Source: Luteibacter flocculans
Lineage (GTDB): Bacteria > Pseudomonadota > Gammaproteobacteria > Xanthomonadales > Rhodanobacteraceae
Direction: 5' to 3'
Assembly: GCF_023612255.1 (NCBI RefSeq)
Contig: NZ_CP063231.1
Span: 1,904,001 to 1,968,000 of the forward strand
Length of the DNA: 64,000 nt
Below, piece after piece: positions 52,083-60,960 of this stretch (position 1 is its first letter; each line of letters opens with the position of its first letter). Under the pieces are notes generated by a model, which had not been told where the DNA came from, made no database searches, and worked only from the letters and a program-made list of their open reading frames with translations. A program made the position numbers and the translations under genes.

Positions 52083-54071
52083 TCACTGGCGTGTTGCGAC
52101 GTAGATCCATGCCTGCGTGGCTGGTGCGCTTCCGGCATCGTTCGTGGCAGCGTAGTCGAAGGTCGCGCTGCCGAAGGGGATGAGCAGCAACGTCTCGGTC
52201 GGGATGGTCACGTCGATGAAACGAGCCATCTCGGGTGGTGACACGCTGTCGTCCTGCCTTGGCACGAGATCCGCGGCGGTCACCGTGTGGGTCAACTCGA
52301 GTCGTGAACCGTCGATGGGGTCGACGCCGGGCGTGGTCTTGTCATATCCCTGAAAGACCATGTGCAACGTGTCGCCGACCTTGATGTTGTCGTAGGCATA
52401 CACTCGGAGCGGCGTTCCACCGTCGCTCACCGCCTTTTCGTAGTCGATCTGATCGGGAATGCCAACGCCTGCCGGACCCTCCAGCCATTTCGCAGCACGC
52501 AGCGGATCGCCGCCACCGGGAATGTCCGCCACGTCCAAGATCTGAACGGCCTGGTCGGGCGATCGCGCGGCGTTCTCGAACGGCGGCATGGCAAGCTTTC
52601 GTGTCGCGACATAACGGACCATCCACGTGCCAGGGCCGTATGTCGTGAGCACCTCTTTCGGCACCGTGCGCTGCACGTCGTCGCCAGCCGTCGTAACGAT
52701 GAAGGGCGCGTCTACGGCGACACCATCCCAGAAGAGCTGCACGCTGTCGCCGGGCAGGAATGCCGGCGCGGACGGCGTGCCCGCGGTCATCCCCGGAATG
52801 ATCGCGGTAGCGTCTTCGTCGATCGCATCGGCAGGGATCACATTCACCGGACCGCCGGCGGCGGATTGGACCGATGGTGGTTGGATGCTTTCATGCACCG
52901 GCGTAGCCGGATCGGGATCCTTACCGCCAGGGGTCGACAAGTTGACCGGTGCGCGAGTGAGTTGCGCGGGGCTTCCGATGTCGTTGTCGTCACGAAACAC
53001 GGTGTAGCCCACGAGTGCCAGCACGGTCCTGTTGTTATCCCCCGACCCCGACAACCAGTCGTCATAGACGTCGGCGTAGGGCGCGGTAACGGTTAACAGC
53101 GGATCTTGCCCGTTTTGTGTCACGGGTATGGGCGGCGAAAGCCGTGCGTTCCAGGACCAGACGATCGTGTCGCCGGTCTGGATGGCCGCGTTCGCGGGAA
53201 TCTCCACAGTGACACCGCCATGGATGCGGGCATCGCTGTCCGTCACGAGTCCGTCCGCGGCCCCGGGGACGACGGGAGGCAACAGGTCCGGAATGGCGTC
53301 GCTTAGCCGCACGGAGAGGACGACGGCCATGGAAGGCGCCGATTCGTTCCCCGCGCGATCGGTGACGCGATAGGAGAACCGATGATCGCCGTCGCCGGCG
53401 GCTTCAAGTGCAGCCAGTGGGAAGGGTAGTTGGAGACGGGGGCCCACATCCTGAGGTACTTCAAGGGGCGTGCCGACCGGATTTTCATCCAGCAGCGCCT
53501 GTATCTGATCGCCCCAGGCTTGCTGAAAATAGGGTGCGACCATGGATGCCAAGTACTGCCCCCCTCCTGGGGCGACGGAAAGCTTGTCGGGTGTTACGCC
53601 GTCCGCGATGACTTCGTCGTCAAAAAGCAGTGAGGGGAGCAAGGCCCCGCCGGGTGCCGTGTAATCGGCAATGAACTGCTGTCCTGGTGGACCGAAATCC
53701 TCCCCGTGGCCACCGGAACGATAGATCACCTTGTAGTTGATGGCATGCGGCCCCTCACTTCGCACAGAGGCCGGAAGCGACACCGGTACGATGCCATCGA
53801 GGTAGGGATCCAGAAGGATCTCGTCACCGACGTTCGTATCGTCGACCAAGAGCTGGAGAACGTCTTTATTAATGGCACTCTTGGGACATGACACGGTCAG
53901 AGGGATTTCGATATTTCGGACTTGCGCCAACAGAAGATGGTCAGGCGCCATGCCTTCTGGCACCGGGGCCAATACATCACTGGCAAACACCAGCGGGTCT
54001 GGAAGCACCGCGTCCGGAGTGCGGTCTTGCGGCACTCCGGACCCAGCCTTCGACGAGGGAGTCCTTTCCAC
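52083..54071 (-). CDS. Ig-like repeat protein, paralogue 2
   Basis: A 662-residue protein related along its length to the neighbouring 673-residue product. Shared landmarks: LVFASDVLAPVPEGMAPDHL near residue 27, INYKVIYRSGGHGEDFGPPG near 110, DHRFSYRVTDRAGNESAPS near 230 (a cadherin/Ig-like strand motif), GGKDPDPATPVHESIQPPSV near 390 and ADIPGGGDPL near 545. Acidic, with no signal peptide and one Cys. The gene is 24 bases downstream of paralogue 3's stop and upstream of the 987-residue gene, all on one strand. Role unknown. Confidence 0.75.
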   Translation of the reverse strand: MERTPSSKAGSGVPQDRTPDAVLPDPLVFASDVLAPVPEGMAPDHLLLAQVRNIEIPLTVSCPKSAINKDVLQLLVDDTNVGDEILLDPYLDGIVPVSLPASVRSEGPHAINYKVIYRSGGHGEDFGPPGQQFIADYTAPGGALLPSLLFDDEVIADGVTPDKLSVAPGGGQYLASMVAPYFQQAWGDQIQALLDENPVGTPLEVPQDVGPRLQLPFPLAALEAAGDGDHRFSYRVTDRAGNESAPSMAVVLSVRLSDAIPDLLPPVVPGAADGLVTDSDARIHGGVTVEIPANAAIQTGDTIVWSWNARLSPPIPVTQNGQDPLLTVTAPYADVYDDWLSGSGDNNRTVLALVGYTVFRDDNDIGSPAQLTRAPVNLSTPGGKDPDPATPVHESIQPPSVQSAAGGPVNVIPADAIDEDATAIIPGMTAGTPSAPAFLPGDSVQLFWDGVAVDAPFIVTTAGDDVQRTVPKEVLTTYGPGTWMVRYVATRKLAMPPFENAARSPDQAVQILDVADIPGGGDPLRAAKWLEGPAGVGIPDQIDYEKAVSDGGTPLRVYAYDNIKVGDTLHMVFQGYDKTTPGVDPIDGSRLELTHTVTAADLVPRQDDSVSPPEMARFIDVTIPTETLLLIPFGSATFDYAATNDAGSAPATQAWIYVATRQ

Positions 54072-54095
54072 GTCGCTTGCTCCTTAGGGCGGAAC

Positions 54096-56117
54096 TTAGG
54101 GAAGGGTGCCCCGTGAGTCCATGTCGACGAGGTATTCGGCTGAAGCAACAGGAATCGTGGGGTCCGCGACACCGAAGACCGTATAGCTAATGTGGAAGTG
54201 AAACCCGATGCCGAGAAGGTCATATCTCATCAGCGTGCTTTCCTCGATGTGAACACGTGTCGGGCTGGTCTCGTCGGTGGGATGCAGGTCTGGAATCTCG
54301 AAGTCGCGCTCCGAGACAGGAGTTTGCGTGGCCTCAGATCGATAAAACGGGCGGAAAGCCTTGGCGGTCACCGTGATTGCATCCCCTGGCTTCTGATTTA
54401 CGTAGGCAGGAATGATGAATTCGGTGCCGTCCACTGCCTCTTTCCGTGAAATCAGTTGCCTGGTCGGATCGTCGGGGTAGGTGCCATCCGCTTCCGGTAT
54501 GGAACCGACCGGCAGGGGATTGCCGCCCCCGGGGAGTTCGTCCGACCCTTTGACGAGGACATCCTGCGGCGGCGAGTAATCTTCATTGGAGCCGCCTGAG
54601 GTGAGACTGCGTGCGATGCGGTAACTGAGAGGAACCGTGCCGGAACCCACGGTCTTGATGGCCGCATTGTTGAGGACGATATCGTTGATGTCGACGGCTG
54701 CGGTGACATCGGCATCCGTGATGGGGCGAGGCGTGAGGTCGACACTCCCATAGCGCACGGTGAGGATGTCGCCCTCCACAAAAGGTGTAGCGGTGAGGGA
54801 TCCCTCGAGCAACCACGGCACCGTTACGGTCGCATCTTCTTCGAAGTCGGGACCGGAAATTTCGTTTTCGGCGCCGCTGGACGCGGCGAGCGTGGGTCGG
54901 GTGAGGTTTTCGTTCTCGGGCGTTTCCGGATCCGGATCCTTCCCTCCCGCCACGAACAGGTTCACCTCGACGGTATGAGCCGGGGATCGACCGCGGGAGA
55001 TGGTGTTGCGGTAAACCGTATAAGACACATCCACGGCGCGTGCTTCGTCTGCCGGGGCGCCGCCTGAATGCCACTCGTCGCTCACGATGGCATACGGCAA
55101 CAGCACGGTGATCTCTGTGCCAGTCTGTGCGGGCACCCTCGTGGCGATCCGGGAGCCCCATTGGACCTCGATCTGGTCTGTGCTGCTGAGGGAAGGGTTG
55201 CCCGGAATAATCACTTCGAGACCACCTGGCTTGCGCGCGTCGGCCTCATCAATCAACGGCACATCGGCGTCGTCGTCGAAAGCCGGCACACCGGGTTTGA
55301 TAAGATCTGTAAGGTAGTCTTTGAGCAGCGCGGTCAGCGTCACTACGCGCGACTCATCGGAAACATTTCCCGCGCGGTCGGTAACGATATAGCCAAAATC
55401 GTGCGGGCCATCTCCCTGGTCTTCGATGAACGTGCGGAAGTAAGGTATTTCTGTGGTCATGCTGACGGTCTGCACGATCACGGCTGCGGAATCGTCCGAT
55501 ATGCCGTCAATCTTCGGCGTAATCTTGTCGCCAGGCGCTTTCTGGAAATAGCTTGGTACTTGCGCCGGCAGATATTCGCGATCGCTCGCGTCGGTTTCGA
55601 GGGAGTCGGGAATGATTCCGTTTGCGATGACGGACGCCTCGAAGCGCGGTTCGCCGAGGAATGGCGCGCCCTCCGCCGTATAGTCGGTGATGTATCGTTG
55701 GCCGAGCGGCCCTGTGTTTGGCAGCCCCCCGCCGCTGAGGAAATCCACGTCGTAATTAATTTCGACCGTACCTTCGGGCACACTGTCCCTGTCTTCGCCT
55801 GTCAACGTCAGGGTTACTTGACCGGCCGAGTATTCCTCATCGGTGACCTCATGGGGAGAACCAACCCTAGTTCCATTGAGTTCAAGCTGAAGGGTGTCCC
55901 CGGGATAAATTTGCTCATTCAGGGGGAGAGTAAGGTCTAGGCTTGTCCCTCGGGTGGACGCGAGAAGGAGGTTATCTGCGAATCCGTTGGGAGGGAGTGG
56001 CGCGAGCGCGTCGCTAGGGAATGCCAAAACTTCCGGAAGTGGGTCATCGGCGAGCGCCCCAGGCGCTGGCGCGGTCGATGCTTTACGCATAGCCTTGTAT
56101 GTCTTCGATCCATCCAT
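54096..56117 (-). CDS. Ig-like repeat protein, paralogue 3
   Basis: A 673-residue acidic beta-rich protein, first of the three-gene Ig-like operon. ATG 56117 (MDGSKTYKAMRKAS) is preceded by CGGAGAAACG. Landmarks in the same order as in paralogue 2: AFPSDALAPLPPNGFADNLL, INYDVDFLSGGGLPNTGPLG, HDFGYIVTDRAGNVSDESR, GGKDPDPETPENENLTRPTL and DELPGGGNPLPVGS. No signal peptide or membrane helix. Codon use looks more AT-rich than in the flanking genes. Function unknown. Confidence 0.75.
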   Translation of the reverse strand: MDGSKTYKAMRKASTAPAPGALADDPLPEVLAFPSDALAPLPPNGFADNLLLASTRGTSLDLTLPLNEQIYPGDTLQLELNGTRVGSPHEVTDEEYSAGQVTLTLTGEDRDSVPEGTVEINYDVDFLSGGGLPNTGPLGQRYITDYTAEGAPFLGEPRFEASVIANGIIPDSLETDASDREYLPAQVPSYFQKAPGDKITPKIDGISDDSAAVIVQTVSMTTEIPYFRTFIEDQGDGPHDFGYIVTDRAGNVSDESRVVTLTALLKDYLTDLIKPGVPAFDDDADVPLIDEADARKPGGLEVIIPGNPSLSSTDQIEVQWGSRIATRVPAQTGTEITVLLPYAIVSDEWHSGGAPADEARAVDVSYTVYRNTISRGRSPAHTVEVNLFVAGGKDPDPETPENENLTRPTLAASSGAENEISGPDFEEDATVTVPWLLEGSLTATPFVEGDILTVRYGSVDLTPRPITDADVTAAVDINDIVLNNAAIKTVGSGTVPLSYRIARSLTSGGSNEDYSPPQDVLVKGSDELPGGGNPLPVGSIPEADGTYPDDPTRQLISRKEAVDGTEFIIPAYVNQKPGDAITVTAKAFRPFYRSEATQTPVSERDFEIPDLHPTDETSPTRVHIEESTLMRYDLLGIGFHFHISYTVFGVADPTIPVASAEYLVDMDSRGTLP

Positions 56118-56516
56118 GGTTCGTTTCTCCGTCGTGGCAATCATTAAGTCGCGGCAATCATGTTGTATCGCTTTCCCAGGCGCCCCTTCACGTTAGGTCG
56201 TTGCTATCGGCGCGGCAATATGGCGTTCGCTGTAGGGTAACTATGCGCAAAAAAGGGAAAGCAAGGCCCGCCATAAACGAACCGTGGCCGAATACGGAAG
56301 GATTCACGGCGTTATCACGCTCGTTGCGAGTACTAGGGGTGCGCGGAACAACTATGGCCCTTGTCGCTCCGGGGCCGTTCAACCCAGGGAACGGGTAAGG
56401 GCGATTTTTGGGAGTTTGCCGTATAGCCAGGGCAAATGATCTGGGATGGAATGCGGGGCTGCCCTGGATGGGTTTATCGATACCGCCATCGTGTTGGCGG
56501 CTTGCGAGGATCGGCT
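56118..56516. other. Divergent intergenic region between Ig-like operon and autotransporter gene
   Basis: 399 bases without a convincing gene and clearly more AT-rich than average (e.g. GCAAAAAAGGGAAAGC near 56250, GCGATTTTTGGGAG near 56401). It must hold promoters for both directions, but I could not pick -35/-10 pairs with confidence. No TGTCCG palindrome of the kind seen near 60 kb occurs here. Confidence 0.5.
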
Positions 56517-59027
56517 ATGCCCCAGCTTCTGAATCATCTATCCCGTACACGCCTGGCGATCGCTGTTGTATCGGTTTCGCTTGCACCCATGTCAAGCGTC
56601 AGCGCCGGTGATCTCATCGGCACGTCGCATACGGTTCTGCCTGCGGATCCGGTGGAGGCATGGACGCTATCTCAGAATGCCTCGCTGACACTGTCTCCCG
56701 GGTCGAACGCGAACGCTATCGTATCTGCCCAGTCTTCGGTCCTCCTCGACAGCGGTACCGTAAGGGCCGCAGATGTCGGGTTGGAGTTGCTTAACGGATC
56801 CAGTGCCAGTGTACGGAACGGCTCGCTGATCGTCGGCGACAGTGTCGGTCTCCGGACTCGGACCGATACGAAACAGGCAAACGCGGTGCCCTCGACCGTC
56901 GGTGTCGTCGACAGCAGTATTTCCGGCAAGAGCATAGGCGTGCAGCTTAGTGGAGAGAGCTCGTTCGTGAGTTCCGGGTCGACCATCTCCGGCACGGGCA
57001 CGTCGGGCATAGGGTTGTATCTGGTTTCTGGCGACGCCCGGCTCACCGCTGGCACGAGCGTCAGTGGGATACGTTACGGTATCCGGATCGTGCGCGACGA
57101 CAGGGGGGGCATCGTGCCTTCGTTCCGCGTGCTGACCATCGATGCCGCTACCGTTACCGGTGTCAACGGTAGCGGGATCATCCTCGACCTCCTTGGAAGA
57201 GAGCCAGCGGCAGACGCGCGGATCGACATCCGCAATGGGAGTACCGTTTCCGGTGGCAATGGCGTGGCGATCGAGCTGGCTAAGGAGACCACCGCTGACG
57301 TAACGGTCGATCGCAGTACGCTGAGCGGCAGCCTCCGTGTGGCCGATGGCGGTGCGCTGACAGTGAGCCTCGATAACGGGGCGACGCTAATCGGTTCGAC
57401 GACGGGCAGCATCGCAGCGACGTTGGGCGCATCCAGTCTCTGGCGAGTGACCGGCGATTCGGATGTGGATTCCCTCGCACTGAATGGCGGAACCATCGCG
57501 TTTCAGCCCAGTGGCGATGCGAGCCATCGATCCACGCTGGTGCGGGGCGATCTCTCAGGCACGGGCGGCGTTGTTGCGCTCAACACGACGCTTGACGCAG
57601 GCGGTCCGCTGTCCAACCAGTTCACCGACCGTCTATTGATTCAGGGCGACGTCACGACGACGGGGCCGATCCAGCTCCAAGTCGTACCGACGGGCGGCGG
57701 TGCCAACACCGACCTCAACAAGGACGGTGTGGTCGATGCACACGAGGGCATTTCGCTCGTACAGGTCGGAGGCAACTCGCGCGCCGATGCGTTCACCCTC
57801 CGCGGCGGCTATGTGGCCGCGGGCCCTTATCAGTACACGTTGCACGCCTTTGGCCCTGGCGAGGTCGATCAGGCACAGAACGCCCTGCCGTCCGGTCCTC
57901 TCCAGTGGGATTACCGCCTTGGCAACCGCATCGTGTGTGACGGCGACTGCAATCCTGTCGAACCCGAGAATCCCGATCCCGGCAATCCCGATCCGGGCAA
58001 TCCCGACAATCCAACCGACCCGGGGAACCCCGATCCTGGCGTCACACCGGAAGAGCCCAGCCGCGAAGCCGTCGTGCCGCAGTTGCCTTCGTATCTCTCC
58101 GCGCCGGCCGCCCTGCTGACCTACGGGGACATGATGAACGACGGGCTCCGCCAGCGGCTGGGCGACATTCGCCAGGGCATGTCGCATGATCCGGTCGGTG
58201 GCGAAGTCTTCGCTCGTTACCTCGGTGGTCAGTTGCGCTATCGCTCGAACCTCTCGTTCCAGGACTATGGTTACGATTTCGATCAGCAGGTCAACGCGCT
58301 GCAGCTTGGCGGCAGCCTGATCGCGCTGGACGGCGACAACGGCACCTTGCGTGCCGGCTGGGCCGCCGACCATGGCACCACACGCGTCACGCCGAAGGCC
58401 GCCGACGGCAACAGTTCCGCCAAGTACACTGCGAACGGTATTTCGGGCTGGGTCACCTGGCAGCACGGCAACGGTTTGTGGGTGGATGGCGTGATCGGCG
58501 CTACGCGCTATCGCGGAGACATCGGGACGGATCTGCGCGGGGCGGGCGTTGGGCGCATCCGTGCCAATGGCTGGAGCATGTCGGTGGAAGTCGGCAAGCC
58601 TTTCGCGCTGGGCAACGACTGGACGGTGGAACCACGGTTCCAGTTGAAGCACCAGTCGCTGAACTTCCGCGACTTCGTCGATGTCGATGGGCTCGACGTG
58701 AAACTCGGTACGGCGAAGCAGACCAGCACGCGACTCGGCGCTCGGCTCTCGCGCACGGCCAACCCGGTGTTCATGCCGTATGTGGGTCTAGATCTCACCC
58801 ACACGAGCAACGGCGATCCGAGCGTGGACGTGTCGAGCGACGAATGGAACATCGAGGACCGCTTCGGTTCCGGCCGCGTGGGCAACTCGTATCGCGTCGC
58901 CGCCGGTGCGGTGAGCCAGCTCGGCGAGCATGTGCAGATCTACGGCGAGGGCACCTATCAGCATTTCGTGGGCAGTTACGGCATGCGTGGATGGGCCGGT
59001 AACCTGGGCATTCGCGTCAGCTTCTGA
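56517..59027 (+). CDS. Type Va autotransporter, pertactin-like passenger with EF-hand loop
   Basis: An 836-residue autotransporter. Signal peptide 1-31 (LAIAVVSVSLAPMSSVSA). The passenger (about 32-460) is a right-handed beta-helix with repeated short G/S/T-rich turns (SGTGTSGIGLYLVSGDARLT). An EF-hand-like loop DLNKDGVVDAHE is at 399-410, directly followed by the pertactin-type end region ISLVQVGG...LRGGYVAAGPYQYTLHAF. A Pro-rich linker of PDPGN repeats (about 488-515) leads into the 12-strand beta-barrel (about 570-836) that ends in GIRVSF with the C-terminal Phe needed by the BAM complex. ATG 56517 was chosen because the signal peptide follows; a far-upstream start would bury it. Probably a surface adhesin; ligand unknown. 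Confidence 0.92.
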   Translation: MPQLLNHLSRTRLAIAVVSVSLAPMSSVSAGDLIGTSHTVLPADPVEAWTLSQNASLTLSPGSNANAIVSAQSSVLLDSGTVRAADVGLELLNGSSASVRNGSLIVGDSVGLRTRTDTKQANAVPSTVGVVDSSISGKSIGVQLSGESSFVSSGSTISGTGTSGIGLYLVSGDARLTAGTSVSGIRYGIRIVRDDRGGIVPSFRVLTIDAATVTGVNGSGIILDLLGREPAADARIDIRNGSTVSGGNGVAIELAKETTADVTVDRSTLSGSLRVADGGALTVSLDNGATLIGSTTGSIAATLGASSLWRVTGDSDVDSLALNGGTIAFQPSGDASHRSTLVRGDLSGTGGVVALNTTLDAGGPLSNQFTDRLLIQGDVTTTGPIQLQVVPTGGGANTDLNKDGVVDAHEGISLVQVGGNSRADAFTLRGGYVAAGPYQYTLHAFGPGEVDQAQNALPSGPLQWDYRLGNRIVCDGDCNPVEPENPDPGNPDPGNPDNPTDPGNPDPGVTPEEPSREAVVPQLPSYLSAPAALLTYGDMMNDGLRQRLGDIRQGMSHDPVGGEVFARYLGGQLRYRSNLSFQDYGYDFDQQVNALQLGGSLIALDGDNGTLRAGWAADHGTTRVTPKAADGNSSAKYTANGISGWVTWQHGNGLWVDGVIGATRYRGDIGTDLRGAGVGRIRANGWSMSVEVGKPFALGNDWTVEPRFQLKHQSLNFRDFVDVDGLDVKLGTAKQTSTRLGARLSRTANPVFMPYVGLDLTHTSNGDPSVDVSSDEWNIEDRFGSGRVGNSYRVAAGAVSQLGEHVQIYGEGTYQHFVGSYGMRGWAGNLGIRVSF

Positions 59028-59080
59028 GGTACGTTCCGGGACGCAGCAGCGCCCCGGCGGGCCCGCCGTTCGATGGGCTA

Positions 59081-59806
59081 TCAATGACCCAGGAGTACGT
59101 TCATGGAAACGGGGCGCGAGTCAGCCGACACGTTTCCCGCGCGATCGCGGATACGGTAGGCAAAGTCGTGAGATCCACTCAGCCCGGAAAGCATGGTGCC
59201 GGGGTAGATGACATGGATTAGAGAGCCCTCGACCGGAAGCTCCGTGACTATCGTAGGCGCGCCCTCCACACCGTCGATCAAAGGAGTGATCGCATCGTGG
59301 ATGGCGAGACCTGTGTATCCGGGAACGAGAGCTATGAGATTGCCGTTCGGGTCGAGTCGGTCCGGGGTCAAGCCGTCGTCAGGGGAGAAGTAAAACACGG
59401 GAGATGCAAGGAATGGCAAGCCAGGAGGTTCGTAATCGGCGACGAATCCTTGGTCTCTCGGGCCAGTCTCGGATTGTCCTCCGCCAGCGAGGTATCTGAT
59501 CACGTAATTGATCTGATAGCGGCCGCTTTGATCGTGACGAGCAGCGCTCAGCATGAGCGGAATGGGTGCATCGGGATCGACAATCGAGAATGAAGTGTCC
59601 TCGAGCTCTTCACCGTCGAGTACGAGCGTCACGGTGTCGCCATTCACGACGGGTCTATCCTTGAGAGAAGGAATCTTCAACATCAGGTCTCGACCCTTGG
59701 TACGCGCGCGCAGCAAGTTATCCTCGATGTCGTCCGGGTCAGGTGCAAGGTCAGCCGCCGCAAATCGAATGCGAGCAGTCGCTTCGTTGGGTTGATTTCC
59801 GTTCAC
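59081..59806 (-). CDS. Short Ig-like protein, paralogue 4 (N-terminal third only)
   Basis: A 241-residue protein matching the first ~250 residues of the 662- and 673-residue paralogues: RFAAADLAPDPDDIEDNLLR, INYVIRYLAGGGQSETGPRD, VADYEPPGLPFLASP and HDFAYRIRDRAGNVSADSRP, then a stop (VLLGH) where the others enter their next repeat. So it is either a single-module family member or a truncated copy. No signal peptide. It lies convergent to the autotransporter and has its own 336-base upstream region with two palindromic operators. Confidence 0.72.
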   Translation of the reverse strand: MNGNQPNEATARIRFAAADLAPDPDDIEDNLLRARTKGRDLMLKIPSLKDRPVVNGDTVTLVLDGEELEDTSFSIVDPDAPIPLMLSAARHDQSGRYQINYVIRYLAGGGQSETGPRDQGFVADYEPPGLPFLASPVFYFSPDDGLTPDRLDPNGNLIALVPGYTGLAIHDAITPLIDGVEGAPTIVTELPVEGSLIHVIYPGTMLSGLSGSHDFAYRIRDRAGNVSADSRPVSMNVLLGH

Positions 59807-60016
59807 GATTCACTCCTTCGGTTGTATCAATAGGTGACGACACCTCGAACCGTCGGCGGTGCGCTCCCTGCGCCCCTCCCTTCATGCACGTCCCTGTGCA
59901 TCGGTGCTTCCTGCATCGTCCCTGGCGTCCTGCTTGTCCGCCGCGGTCCGGGGTGTCGTGGAAAGAGGCTATCCCTATGTCCTGCAAAGAAAAATAAGCC
60001 TGTGGTTGTAGGCGCG

Positions 60017-60036
60017 AGTGTCCGTTTGCGGACACT
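60017..60036. promoter_or_regulatory. Palindromic operator-like site AGTGTCCG-N4-CGGACACT
   Basis: AGTGTCCG and its exact reverse complement are separated by TTTG, giving a 20-base dyad typical of a dimeric repressor or activator site. The core TGTCCG-N4-CGGACA recurs at 60126-60141, and a half-site TGTCCG lies at 60062. Regulator unknown. Confidence 0.55.
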
Positions 60037-60125
60037 TTCACGGTGCGCTGAATGTATCAACTGTCCGCTTCGAAACGCAGAGCCCGATATGGCGCGGTAT
60101 GTGGCGAGTTGCACGGATGCAACAG

Positions 60126-60141
60126 TGTCCGAATCCGGACA
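60126..60141. promoter_or_regulatory. Second palindromic site TGTCCG-N4-CGGACA
   Basis: TGTCCG-AATC-CGGACA, same core and spacer length as the site at 60017-60036, centred 107 bases away. It ends 2 bases before the stop codon of the adjacent secreted-protein gene. Two matching dyads with different spacer sequences make chance less likely. Confidence 0.5.
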
Positions 60142-60142
60142 A

Positions 60143-60868
60143 TCAGCGAATCGCCATTAGCCATAGGGCCGCGCCTTGAACCGGCTCGGCGGTCCAGTGC
60201 ACGCGATATGTGCCGGGTTCTTTCACTTCTCGCCACGCGACGACGCCTTGCACGCCGCTTTCGTCCGGCAACGTGGTGAAGGTGTCGATGACCTGGAAGC
60301 CGTCGCTTGGCGTGACCGTCATCCGCTTCACGCCGCCGTCGCCCCACCAGAAGGCCAGCAACGTCGCCGGCCCGTCGACATGGATCGTATCGCTGACGAC
60401 GACGGGCGCGGGATGGGCGTAGGACTGCGCCATCGCCTGCACGCGCGTGGCGTGGCGTACTTCGACGAACGGCAGCGACAGTTCTCCCGTGGGCTCACCG
60501 CGCTTTCGGATCGATACGGTATGTCCCGGGCCGCCCTTGCCGCCAAGCGCCACATAGGCGCGTACCGCGAAGCGATCACCGTAGTTCGCATAGGTCATGG
60601 ATCGGCCCAGCGGCCGCCACGTATTGCGATAGCTGTCGATCGGCGCGTCGTCGTTGCTCGCGTAGCCCGCATTGAATGCAACGAAGACGCTGCCGGACGG
60701 CTGGGTATCCATTGGCGGCGTCACGGCGGGATCGGCGCCGATGCCTTCACCCTGGCCGAGAAACACGTGGGCACCCAGCGCGGGCGGCGGCGTGGCGGCG
60801 TCCATGGCGAACAATGCGCCGGGTGACATCACGGCGGCGAGTGCGGCAACACAGGCACGGAAGCGCAT
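60143..60868 (-). CDS. Secreted protein of unknown function
   Basis: A 241-residue protein with signal peptide 1-22 (MRFRACVAALAAVMSPGALFA). The mature part is beta-rich: PSGSVFVAFNAGYASNDDAP, RFAVRAYVALGGKGGPGHTVSIRKRG, TIHVDGPATLLAFWWGDG and PGTYRVHWTAEPVQGAALWL, reminiscent of a carbohydrate-binding or jelly-roll domain. No family recognised. ATG 60868 follows GGAGAAGG, an excellent ribosome binding site. It is divergent from the J-domain gene. Confidence 0.7.
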   Translation of the reverse strand: MRFRACVAALAAVMSPGALFAMDAATPPPALGAHVFLGQGEGIGADPAVTPPMDTQPSGSVFVAFNAGYASNDDAPIDSYRNTWRPLGRSMTYANYGDRFAVRAYVALGGKGGPGHTVSIRKRGEPTGELSLPFVEVRHATRVQAMAQSYAHPAPVVVSDTIHVDGPATLLAFWWGDGGVKRMTVTPSDGFQVIDTFTTLPDESGVQGVVAWREVKEPGTYRVHWTAEPVQGAALWLMAIR

Positions 60869-60960
60869 GGGCCTTCTCCAAAAGTTGTACTTGTCAGTAT
60901 GCAAGGGCTGCGCCACGCTGCGCAGGAGAGGGCGACACGCGTTGCCTCCAGGGAAGTCAC

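Larger units (their letters stand above)
59807..60142. other. 336-base gap upstream of the short Ig-like gene
   Basis: No gene is seen. It holds two TGTCCG-N4-CGGACA palindromes and one half-site (listed separately), and an AT-rich run on the minus strand (GGCTTATTTTTCTTTGCAGG, about 59980-60000) about 180 bases before the ATG, so the promoter of the short Ig-like gene is probably between 59990 and 60060. Confidence 0.5.

Noticed and set aside
59055-59068. Palindrome CGGCGGGCCCGCCG as a terminator of the autotransporter gene
   Set aside because: It has no loop and no T-run, and such GC palindromes occur by chance here; kept out of the feature list.
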